A DNA stretch of 64,000 nucleotides from Azophilus sp026709365 (lineage in GTDB: Bacteria; Pseudomonadota; Gammaproteobacteria; Pseudomonadales; Azotimanducaceae): NCBI GenBank assembly GCA_965200175.1, contig OZ241345.1:3534001-3598000 (forward strand), in the 5' to 3' direction. Both the position numbers and the translations under genes were made by a program. Positions 24,687 through 32,060 of the stretch are shown in pieces. The first letter of the stretch is position 1. Each line of letters starts with the position of its first letter. The notes below the pieces were generated by a model. The model saw only the letters and a list, made by a program, of their open reading frames with translations. It made no database searches and was not told where the DNA came from.

Positions 24687-27128
24687 GTGGCCCTGTTCCA
24701 TCACGCCCGCCGGACTCCCCTGAACCTCCGGGGCTTAATCGAAGGCTCCCTGGCGCTGGCCATCGGCGCTTGCGCCTTTGCCGCCAAGGCCGAGCCTGGA
24801 ACGGAGGCGGCCTTGGCCGAGGGGTCGCTGGCCGAACGCTTCTGGGTTGATTGGGCGGGGCTGACATCCGCCGAGCGCAGCCGCCACCCGGCTTGGTGCA
24901 GCGGCGCCTACCGGTTTCCGGCGCCGCGGGGTGGGTCGAGCGATTCCCAAGTCGAGGCGGAATCGGATTCCGCGGCCTATCTCAGCGATGGCACCGTGCA
25001 GCTCGCAGGCGGCGTCGTGATTGCCCAAGGCGTCCGCCGGGTTTACACCGACCGGGCGCTGATCAACCCGGAGGCGGACACCGCCGCAGCGCCCGGCGCG
25101 GTGCGGATCAGCGACGCCGACGTGATGATGCAGGGCGCCTCCGCCGAGGTGCGCCTGGACAGCCGGGCGGCGCGCCTCAACGACGCCCAAATCGTCCTCA
25201 CCGGCCCCCAACTGCGCGGCCATGCCGATGCGGTCGAGCGCCAAGGGGACGGCGACATTCGGCTGACCCGGGCCCGGTTCACCCGCTGCGAGCCCGGCAA
25301 CGGCAGTTGGCGAATCGACGCCCGCTCCCTGCACCTGCCCGACGGCGAGGTGTTCGGCACCGCCCGCGGCGCCGTGCTGCGGGTCAAGGGCGTTCCCTTG
25401 GCTTGGCTACCCTACATGAAGTTTCCGGTCTCCGAGCAGCGCCAGTCCGGGTTCCTGTTTCCGCACATCGGCGCATCCGGCGAGGACGGCATCGACTTGG
25501 CGCTGCCCTACTACCTCAATCTGGCCCCCAACTACGACGCCACCGTCACTCCCCGGCTGCTCGGCAAGCGAGGCGTCGGCGCCGAGGGCGAAGCTCGCCA
25601 TCTCTCGCGCAGGGACCGCACCCGGCTGTTCGGCGGCTACCTGGCCAACGACCAGCGCTACGATGGCGAGCTGGAGCGGGACGACTGGCGGGAGCTGCAA
25701 GCCGCCAGCGCCTTTCAGGGGGAGGAGTTCGATCCAGCGGGGCGCTGGTTTGCGGGCATCGAGCATCGCGGACAGGCGGGACGCTTCTCGTCGTTCATCA
25801 ACTACGCTGCGGTCAGCGACCGCGACTACTTTCGGGTTTTCGACGGCGCCGTTTCCGACCGCGGGCGCTTCAACCTGGAGCGCTACGGGGAAATCAACTA
25901 CCGACACGGGGCCTTCAGCGCCCGCCTTTGGGGCCAGGGCTTCCAGCGCCTTGACGAGATACGCCGCCCGGAGTACCGGCGGCTGCCGGAAATCAACATC
26001 GGCTACCAAGGCTTGGGGCTCGGTCCGCTGCGGCTTTCCCTGGACGCCCGGGGCGCTGCCTTCGACCGCAACACGGAGAACCTGCGCGGCATCGACGCAC
26101 TGACCGGCGAACGCCTGCATCTGGAACCCCGGCTGAGCCTGCCCCTGCACTGGCCGTTCGGTTTCCTCCACGCCCGTGCCGGCTATCGCCACACCGCCTA
26201 CGCGCTGGACTCCAAGGCTGAACGGCTGGAGGATGACTCGCCTGAACGCAGCATCTTCTACGGCAGCTTGGATGGCGGTCTGATCTTCGAGCGCGACCTC
26301 GATGCGTTCGCAACGCCCTTGGTGCAGACCCTGGAACCGAGGCTGCGCTACTTCCGGCAAGGCTACGAGGACCAGGACCGGCTGCCCCGATTCGACGCCA
26401 AGGCGTTGACGTTCAGCTATCGGCAGCTATTTCGCGACAACCGCTTCGCCGGCCTGGACCGCATCAGCGACGCGAATGAGCTGACGGTGGGCGTGACCAG
26501 CCGCTTCCTCAATCGAACCAGCGGCCGGGAATACCTGTACGCGAGCCTCGGCCAGACCTTCCACTTCCGCGACCGGCGGGTCACGCTCAGCGGTCGGCCG
26601 GGCGACGATGAGCGGCACGGCGCATCCGCCATCAGCGGTGAAATCGGCGGGGAGTTCGCCCGCCGCTGGCGGCTCACCGGCGCCTTGGCCTGGGACACCG
26701 GCGACAGCCAACTCGACGAAGCCGCCGCCGCCCTGTCCTACCGAAGGGACAACCAGCGCATTCTCAACCTGGGCTACCGCCGCTTGGCCGGCGGCATCGA
26801 TCAAACGGATGTGTCCCTGCATTGGCCCGTGACGCGGCGGTATGCCGTGTTCGGGCGCTGGAACCACGACCTGAAGCTCGGCCGAACCATTGAGGGATTG
26901 GCCGGAATCGAGTACAACGACTGCTGCTGGCGGCTGCGCTTGGTGGCGCGCCGCCATTTGGACCATGCGGCGGCGCGCAGCCTTGACAGCGTGGACCCGG
27001 ACAGCGGCTTTTATCTGCAGATGCTGTTCAAGGGACTCGGCGCCTTCGGTGGCCGAGTGGATTCAATACTTGAGCGCAGCATTCGCGGCTACCGCTCCAC
27101 CCCCTATTCGCTGTCCGAGGGGCGGTGA
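24687..27128 (+). CDS. lptD: LPS-assembly protein LptD
   Basis: About 813 residues from GTG 24687. A signal-like stretch (GLIEGSLALAIGACAFAAKA) precedes the N-terminal beta-jellyroll (YLSDGTVQLAGGVVIAQGVR), then the 26-strand barrel, with the family block WRIDARSLHLPDGEVFGTAR and LAWLPYMKFPVSEQRQSGFL. The CCW near the C-terminus (YNDCCWRLRLVARR) carries the conserved cysteines. With LptE it inserts LPS in the outer leaflet. Start uncertain: the frame is open upstream through the family B repeat, with no better start. It is followed by surA and pdxA, the usual order; LptM at 3797 would assist its oxidation. Confidence 0.9.
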   Translation: MALFHHARRTPLNLRGLIEGSLALAIGACAFAAKAEPGTEAALAEGSLAERFWVDWAGLTSAERSRHPAWCSGAYRFPAPRGGSSDSQVEAESDSAAYLSDGTVQLAGGVVIAQGVRRVYTDRALINPEADTAAAPGAVRISDADVMMQGASAEVRLDSRAARLNDAQIVLTGPQLRGHADAVERQGDGDIRLTRARFTRCEPGNGSWRIDARSLHLPDGEVFGTARGAVLRVKGVPLAWLPYMKFPVSEQRQSGFLFPHIGASGEDGIDLALPYYLNLAPNYDATVTPRLLGKRGVGAEGEARHLSRRDRTRLFGGYLANDQRYDGELERDDWRELQAASAFQGEEFDPAGRWFAGIEHRGQAGRFSSFINYAAVSDRDYFRVFDGAVSDRGRFNLERYGEINYRHGAFSARLWGQGFQRLDEIRRPEYRRLPEINIGYQGLGLGPLRLSLDARGAAFDRNTENLRGIDALTGERLHLEPRLSLPLHWPFGFLHARAGYRHTAYALDSKAERLEDDSPERSIFYGSLDGGLIFERDLDAFATPLVQTLEPRLRYFRQGYEDQDRLPRFDAKALTFSYRQLFRDNRFAGLDRISDANELTVGVTSRFLNRTSGREYLYASLGQTFHFRDRRVTLSGRPGDDERHGASAISGEIGGEFARRWRLTGALAWDTGDSQLDEAAAALSYRRDNQRILNLGYRRLAGGIDQTDVSLHWPVTRRYAVFGRWNHDLKLGRTIEGLAGIEYNDCCWRLRLVARRHLDHAAARSLDSVDPDSGFYLQMLFKGLGAFGGRVDSILERSIRGYRSTPYSLSEGR

Positions 27129-27162
27129 GGCCGGCGGCGGCTTGAGGCAATCAGGAAGGATT

Positions 27163-28467
27163 ATGCGCATGGGCCTTGGCAACGATTGGAAGAGCGGTCT
27201 GCGGCGTGGCTTGGTGCTCGCGCTGCTGGGCGCGGGCATGGCGCAAGCCCAGTACGAGGAGTTGGACAGCATCGTCGCCATCGTCGATGACGATGTGGTG
27301 CTGGCCTCGGAGCTGCTGAGCCGCCTGGATGTGGTGCGCGAGCAGATCGCTCGGGAAAACGTCCAGCCGCCGCCGGACAGCGTGCTGGTCAGCCAATTGA
27401 TGGAGCGGCTGGTGCTGGAGAACATTCAACTGCAGCAGGCGCGCCGCCGGGGCGTGGAGATCGATGACGAGTCGCTGACCCGGGCCGTGGCTTCGTTTGC
27501 CCAACAGAACGAGATGACCATCGAGCAGTTCCAGCAGGCATTGGCGGAAGATGGCATGAGCTACCGTTCATTCCGGGAGGACATTCGTCGCGAAATGCTC
27601 ATTCAGCGCTTGCAGCGCAACATGGTGAACCGGCGCATCAGCATCAGCGAGCAGGACGTGGAGGACCTGCTGGAATCGCCCTACTACCAGCAGCTGCTGT
27701 CGGATGAGTTTCGGGTGGGGCACATCCTGCTCGCCGTCGAGGCCGGGGCCGGGGAGGCGACAGTGCGGGCCGCCGCAGAGCAAGCCGAGCAAGTCGTCAA
27801 GGACTTGCGCGCCGGCGCTGACTTCAAGGAGACCGCCATCGCCAAGTCGGCGGGCGCCCGCGCCTTGGAGGGCGGCGACTTGGGGTGGCGGCGCGCCGGC
27901 GAGTTGCCGAGCCTCTTTGCCGATGAAGTGCTCGCGCTGGAAATCGGCGGGACGGCGGACCCGATCAAGAGCGCCAGCGGCTTTCACATCGTCCAGCTGC
28001 TTGACCAACGCGGCGCTGGCGTGCAAACCCAGGATCAAACCCTGGCCCGCCACATTCTGGTGCAGCCGTCGGCCATCCGCACGGCCGAGGAGACCCAAGC
28101 GCTGATCGGCGACATCCATGGCCAACTGGCCGGCGGCGGCGACTTCTGCGCCTTGGCGGCCGAGCATTCGGAAGACCCCGGCAGCGCCCTCAACTGCGGC
28201 GACCTCGGCTGGACCACGGGCGAGCAGTTCGTGCCGGCCTTTGTCGAGGCGATGAACGCCACCGATACCGGCACGCTGTCGGCGCCCTTCGAGTCAAGAT
28301 ACGGCTGGCACGTCATCGAAGTGCTGGAACGGCGCACCCAGGACATGGGCGAGGAGGCCCGCCGCAACATGGCGCTGCAGATTCTCCACCAGCGGCGCTT
28401 CGACGAGGAGCTGCAGGCCTGGCTGAAGGAAATCCGCGACGAGGCCTTCGTCGAAATGCGGCTTTAG
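27163..28467 (+). CDS. surA: periplasmic chaperone and peptidyl-prolyl isomerase SurA
   Basis: 434 residues from ATG 27163, preceded by the ribosome site AGGAAGGA. It has a signal peptide (LVLALLGAGMAQA), the N-terminal chaperone domain starting DSIVAIVDDDVVLASEL, and two parvulin domains (around SDEFRVGHILLAV and LARHILVQPSAIRT) with the SAGARALEGGDLGW and CGDLGWTTGEQF motifs. SurA escorts barrel proteins such as LptD across the periplasm. It lies 34 bp after lptD and 13 bp before pdxA. Confidence 0.95.
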   Translation: MRMGLGNDWKSGLRRGLVLALLGAGMAQAQYEELDSIVAIVDDDVVLASELLSRLDVVREQIARENVQPPPDSVLVSQLMERLVLENIQLQQARRRGVEIDDESLTRAVASFAQQNEMTIEQFQQALAEDGMSYRSFREDIRREMLIQRLQRNMVNRRISISEQDVEDLLESPYYQQLLSDEFRVGHILLAVEAGAGEATVRAAAEQAEQVVKDLRAGADFKETAIAKSAGARALEGGDLGWRRAGELPSLFADEVLALEIGGTADPIKSASGFHIVQLLDQRGAGVQTQDQTLARHILVQPSAIRTAEETQALIGDIHGQLAGGGDFCALAAEHSEDPGSALNCGDLGWTTGEQFVPAFVEAMNATDTGTLSAPFESRYGWHVIEVLERRTQDMGEEARRNMALQILHQRRFDEELQAWLKEIRDEAFVEMRL

Positions 28468-28480
28468 CCGCCGCCGAGCC

Positions 28481-29431
28481 GTGCTCGCCATCACCCCAGG
28501 GGAGCCCGCGGGCATTGGCCCTGACCTGATCGTCATGTTGGCCCAGCGGGATCGGGCTTCGGACTGGGTGGCGCTGGCCGATGCCGAAGCGCTCAACGAC
28601 CGGGCCAGTCGGCTTGGCCTGCCGCTGACGTTGACCCACCGGCCAACCCGGCGCGCTGGCCAACTGTGCCTTGAGCCGGTGCCGCTCGCCGAAACCGCCC
28701 AGCCGGGCGCGCCGAATCCAGCCAATTCACCTGCCGTGATCGCCGCCTTGGACGCCGCCGTGGATGGCTGCCTCGATGGCCGTTTCGGGGCGCTGGTCAC
28801 CGGCCCGGTGCAGAAATCGGTCATCAACGAGGCGGGCATTCCCTTTTCCGGGCACACCGAGCGCCTGCGCGACCGTTGCGGCGCCGCCGACGTGCTGATG
28901 CTGCTGGCCGCAGGCGATCTGCGGGTGGCGCTGGCCACCACGCACATCCCCTTGTCGGCAGTGCCCAACGCTGTGACCGAAGCTCTCCTGAAATCCAAGC
29001 TGAAGCTGCTGCTTGACGGCTTGAGGGCTCAGTTCGGCTGCGCCCGGCCACGCATTCTGGTCACGGGCCTAAACCCGCACGCGGGCGAGACGGGCCACTT
29101 GGGCCGGGAGGAGATCGACATCATCGAACCGGTCTGCGCGCGCTGGCGCGCCCGAGGCGAGTCCGTGACCGGACCGCTGCCGGCCGACACCGCCTTTACG
29201 CCAAACCGCTTGGCGGACGCCGATGCGGTGCTGGCCATGTACCACGACCAAGGCCTGCCAGTGCTCAAGCACGCCGGATTCGGCAAGGCGGTGAACGTCA
29301 CCTTGGGCCTGCCCTTCGTCCGCACCTCCGTCGATCACGGCACCGCCCTGGACCTGGCGGGCACCGGCAAAGCCGACCCCGGCAGCCTGGAGGCGGCGAT
29401 CGCGCTGGCGGAAGAGCTCAGCCGACGTTGA
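28481..29431 (+). CDS. pdxA: 4-hydroxythreonine-4-phosphate dehydrogenase
   Basis: 316 residues from GTG 28481. It acts in pyridoxal phosphate synthesis. Signatures: ITPGEPAGIGPDL at the start, TGPVQKSVINEAG, GHTERLRD, LNPHAGETGHLGREE and the metal-ligand block MYHDQGLPVLKHAGF. In most gammaproteobacteria rsmA follows pdxA, but here an antitoxin on the other strand begins 60 bp on, so the operon has been broken at this point. Confidence 0.95.
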   Translation: MLAITPGEPAGIGPDLIVMLAQRDRASDWVALADAEALNDRASRLGLPLTLTHRPTRRAGQLCLEPVPLAETAQPGAPNPANSPAVIAALDAAVDGCLDGRFGALVTGPVQKSVINEAGIPFSGHTERLRDRCGAADVLMLLAAGDLRVALATTHIPLSAVPNAVTEALLKSKLKLLLDGLRAQFGCARPRILVTGLNPHAGETGHLGREEIDIIEPVCARWRARGESVTGPLPADTAFTPNRLADADAVLAMYHDQGLPVLKHAGFGKAVNVTLGLPFVRTSVDHGTALDLAGTGKADPGSLEAAIALAEELSRR

Positions 29432-29490
29432 GCTTGGGCATCTTGCCCTCGGACGGGCGCAAAGCGCGGTTCCTCAACCTTTGCAGGTCG

Positions 29491-29808
29491 TCACGCGACC
29501 GCGCTCAACCCGTTTTTATCGACCAGTGCCAACAGCTTCAACGACGCGCCCCTGGGATGCTTCTCTCCACGCTCCCACTGGCTCACCAAGCCCGTCGTCA
29601 CGTTGAGGTAACGCGCGAACACCGCTTGGCTGGCGTTTTCCCGAAGCCGAAGCGCGCGAATGTCCTCCGGCGCCATCTCCTCCACTGGCGTAAGGCACAT
29701 CTCGTCGAACGCTCGCATGGTGCGCTTCGGCATAAGTCCTGCCTCGGCAAGTCCGAGCGCGGCCTCATGCGCAGCCGCCAACGCCTGACTCTTGTATTGC
29801 TTTGCCAT
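29491..29808 (-). CDS. XRE-family antitoxin (NadS/HigA-like)
   Basis: 105 residues with a helix-turn-helix in the C-terminal half (LRENASQAVFARYLNVTTGLV then SQWERG). The start MAKQYKSQALAAAHEAAL and MRAFDEM segment are typical of antitoxins whose gene follows a RelE/HigB toxin. Its start lies 44 nt inside the end of the toxin gene, which forms a toxin-first operon. It should repress the operon and neutralise the toxin. Confidence 0.85.
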   Translation of the reverse strand: MAKQYKSQALAAAHEAALGLAEAGLMPKRTMRAFDEMCLTPVEEMAPEDIRALRLRENASQAVFARYLNVTTGLVSQWERGEKHPRGASLKLLALVDKNGLSAVA

Positions 29809-30175
29809 CGCATTTCACCTCCACAATTGCTCCAGCCGATTGCGCCACCGCAAGGCCTGCACGGTCGAGGCCAAGATACTCGTCCGCCAACATCCGAAAC
29901 GCCGCTAACTCGTCAGGTCGCAGGTTCTCCCGGTCGTTCTTCGCGAATCCGTAGATGAAGAACGCCAATTCACCCCGGCGAAACAGCACGATCGTGCGGA
30001 ATCCGCCGGATCGACCGCCGCCCTTCCGGGCGATGCGCTGCTTGATGACGCCACCGCCCAGATCAGCGTCGATCAGACCCGCGCAGGCACGCTCCACGAC
30101 TTCGCACAGCGCCGTATCATCCAGCCCGGCACGAGCGGCGAAACGGGAGAATGCCTTGGTCTTGAACGTCTGCAA
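29765..30175 (-). CDS. RelE/HigB-type mRNA interferase toxin (PF06296-like)
   Basis: About 136 residues from TTG 30175; ATG 30217 gives 14 more. The core LQTFKTKAFSRFAARAGL, then GGGVIKQRIARKGGGRSGG, FRTIVLFRRGELAFFIYGFA and NDRENLRPDELAAF, matches the toxin family of the NadS/HigA-paired systems. Such toxins cut mRNA on ribosomes. I prefer the TTG because a promoter-like pair at 30208-30236 would start transcription downstream of ATG 30217. The C-terminus runs ~30 residues longer than usual (to GVGGCA), overlapping the antitoxin gene. Confidence 0.75.
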   Translation of the reverse strand: MQTFKTKAFSRFAARAGLDDTALCEVVERACAGLIDADLGGGVIKQRIARKGGGRSGGFRTIVLFRRGELAFFIYGFAKNDRENLRPDELAAFRMLADEYLGLDRAGLAVAQSAGAIVEVKCDGKAIQESGVGGCA

Positions 30176-30207
30176 AATGCTTGGCGAGTGCGCTCCATAG
30201 CGCGGCA

Positions 30208-30236
30208 TCAATAACACTAAGTGCTGTCTTTTTCAA
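30208..30236 (-). promoter_or_regulatory. candidate sigma-70 promoter of the toxin-antitoxin operon
   Basis: On the minus strand TTGAAA, 17 bp, TATTGA. The insertion sequence's direct repeat starts at 30237, right beside the -35 box, so the element landed at its edge without removing it. Confidence 0.4.
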
Positions 30237-30251
30237 CGAGTGCGCTACGGT
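30237..30251 (+). repeat. left 15-bp target-site duplication
   Basis: CGAGTGCGCTACGGT, identical to 31764-31778 on the other side of the insertion sequence. Confidence 0.85.
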
Positions 30252-31763
30252 TGTCAAGGCAAAGCAGAGATGTCCCCTTTCCTGCAAAGCAGAGATGTCC
30301 CCTTTGGTCAGCCTTCGGGTTCCGCCGTTCCGGCGCCTGGGCGGAGGGAGCGGAGCGACCGCAGCCCAGGCGCCGGAACGGCGCGGCCTCAGCCGGGAGG
30401 CGCCCCCGCATCGGACTGGAAGCCACGGCGCCAAGGGTGGTCCGGCGCCGGCTTCCAGCCCCGTCGGGACCGCTGCGCCGCCTTCGCCAGATCCACGCGC
30501 GAACGCACCGTCTTGCCGCCCTCCACCGGCGGCGGCTCCCCGCCCTCGCCGAGCGGCCTGACCGGCAGTTCGCGACCGTCGCGAAGCACCGTCACCGCGC
30601 CGTCGTGGCCCTTGCAGACCGTCACCGCCGCGCCGCGCAGCCGGTGGCCCCTGCCATGTCCCGTGACTTGGTAGGTGCGCCCCTCGAAGCTGACCGTCAG
30701 GCCCTTGGTCAGCTTGCGCGGGTGCTGCTCGCAGAGGATCAGGTCCAACTCCCGGGCGTCGTGCAGCACCGACCGGTGCGCGTCCGCCGGGTTGCGCGGC
30801 GCCACCGCGAAGCGCCGGTTGAAGTCCGCCATGAACTCCGGCAGGTAGGCGTTGCCCGCCGCCATGCCGTCGATCCCGCGCAGCCGCATCTCCTTGACCA
30901 GCCGGTCCTGCAGCGTCCGGTTGGCCCGCTCCACCCGGCCCTTCGCCTGCGGGCTGCCCGCGTGGATCCCCGCGATGTCCAGCGTCAGCAGGGCCCGCGA
31001 GAACTGCGTCGGCCCGCCCTCGGCGCCCCTCCGGTTGACCCGGAAGACGCTGTAGCGGTCCGAGTGGCAGGCCACCGGCCGACCGTGCGCATCCAGGTGC
31101 GCCCGCGTCGTGCGCATGTACGCCTCGGTCGTCTCCTGCGCGTGGAACCCCGCCGCCAGCAGCCGCGTCGTCGCGTCGTCCACGTAGGCGATCAGCGTGC
31201 AGCCGGGCGACCGGCCCTCGAACCAGTCGTGCGGCGAGCCGTCGATCCGGACCAGGTCCCCAACGCACTCCCGCCGCGGCCGGCTCGGATGCCCGCGGGC
31301 CTCGCGGCGCGACTTGGACTCCCAAAGCCCGTCCTCGATCATCCACTGGCGCAGCGTCTCCCTCGAAAGCCGGTGCCCGTGGTCCTCCACCAGCTTCTCG
31401 CAGGCGAACGTCGGCCCGAAGTCCGGGTAGCGCTCCCGAACCAGCTCCATCACCGCGCGCCGCACCGACGCGTCGATCGCGTTGTTCGGGCGCCTGCCGC
31501 GGCGGCCCGACGCCAAGCCCGCGGCGCCACGCTCCCGGTAACGCGCCACAAGGCGCTTCACCTGCCGAACGCCAAGGCCTAGGCGCACCGACGCCTCGCG
31601 CTGGCTCAAGCGCCCCTCCGCAACCTGCGCCACAACCGCAACCCGATCCGCCTCCGCCATGGTCAGAACCCCTTCCGGAAACGCCAAAACACACCCCCCG
31701 CACAAGGCAAAAAGGGGACACTTTAGCTTTGCTCAAAGGGGACATTACGGCTTTGCGCTAACA
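30252..31763 (-). mobile_element. intact ISNCY/IS1202-like insertion sequence, 1512 bp
   Basis: Ends are inverted: TGTCAAGGCAAAGC on the left and, in reverse complement, TGTTAGCGCAAAGC on the right, each continuing to ATGTCCCCTTT. Flanked by perfect 15-bp direct repeats. At each end the motif CAAAGCnnnnnTGTCCCCTTT occurs twice with a 24-25 bp period: 30260-30280 and 30285-30305 on the left, 31711-31731 and 31735-31755 on the right. One full-length transposase gene fills the element. Unmutated ends, perfect direct repeats and an open transposase argue for a recent insertion. Confidence 0.88.
30389..31660 (-). CDS. ISNCY/IS1202-type DDE transposase
   Basis: 423 residues from ATG 31660, preceded by AAGGGG at fair spacing; an upstream in-frame ATG at 31705 is possible. 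Two N-terminal helix-turn-helix units (RLSQREASVRLGLGVRQVK, ARYRERGAAGL) lead to an rve integrase core. The DDE set is D in LVRIDGSPHDWFEG, D in VACHSDRYSVF, and E in KGRVERANRTLQDRL. A basic C-terminal domain (HPRKLTKGLTVSFEGRTY) follows. It cuts and joins the element's ends. No frameshift is seen. Confidence 0.88.
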   Translation of the reverse strand: MAEADRVAVVAQVAEGRLSQREASVRLGLGVRQVKRLVARYRERGAAGLASGRRGRRPNNAIDASVRRAVMELVRERYPDFGPTFACEKLVEDHGHRLSRETLRQWMIEDGLWESKSRREARGHPSRPRRECVGDLVRIDGSPHDWFEGRSPGCTLIAYVDDATTRLLAAGFHAQETTEAYMRTTRAHLDAHGRPVACHSDRYSVFRVNRRGAEGGPTQFSRALLTLDIAGIHAGSPQAKGRVERANRTLQDRLVKEMRLRGIDGMAAGNAYLPEFMADFNRRFAVAPRNPADAHRSVLHDARELDLILCEQHPRKLTKGLTVSFEGRTYQVTGHGRGHRLRGAAVTVCKGHDGAVTVLRDGRELPVRPLGEGGEPPPVEGGKTVRSRVDLAKAAQRSRRGWKPAPDHPWRRGFQSDAGAPPG

Positions 31764-31778
31764 CGAGTGCGCTACGGT
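31764..31778 (+). repeat. right 15-bp target-site duplication
   Basis: CGAGTGCGCTACGGT, matching 30237-30251. Confidence 0.85.
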
Positions 31779-32060
31779 GTCCGCGGTGCCAGAACATCGC
31801 TCAGGCTAGGTGGAAAGGAGTCCGTTGCATGGGTCGTATGTGCAGCATATCTTGGGACAAGTATTCCCTGTTTCCATTGTACAAACGGCTTTATCGGGGT
31901 TGCCTGCCACATTGCAGTCCCACTTGTAGGACTCCACGATATCGGCACTGCCAGAACACGACTTCTTAACCTCCCGCTTGTTGGATACAACCCCAAAACC
32001 ATTGACACAAAACGCTATATATTATGTAATACCTTCTAAATGCAAGGTGTGAACTGAAAC
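31779..32060. other. AT-richer intergenic stretch, no gene seen
   Basis: 282 bp between the insertion sequence and the metalloprotease-like lipoprotein. Visibly lower GC than the rest of the window. Only the promoter at 32002-32030 was identified. Confidence 0.5.
32002..32030 (+). promoter_or_regulatory. sigma-70 promoter of the metalloprotease-like lipoprotein gene
   Basis: A perfect -35 TTGACA (32002-32007), 17 bp spacer, and -10 TGTAAT (32025-32030), 30 bp before the ATG at 32061. A weak ribosome site AAGGTG lies at about 32043. Confidence 0.7.

Noticed and set aside
30117..31745. A 542-codon frame overlapping the transposase on the same strand
   Set aside because: Gly/Ala/Arg-rich out-of-frame shadow; the DDE motifs are in the other frame.
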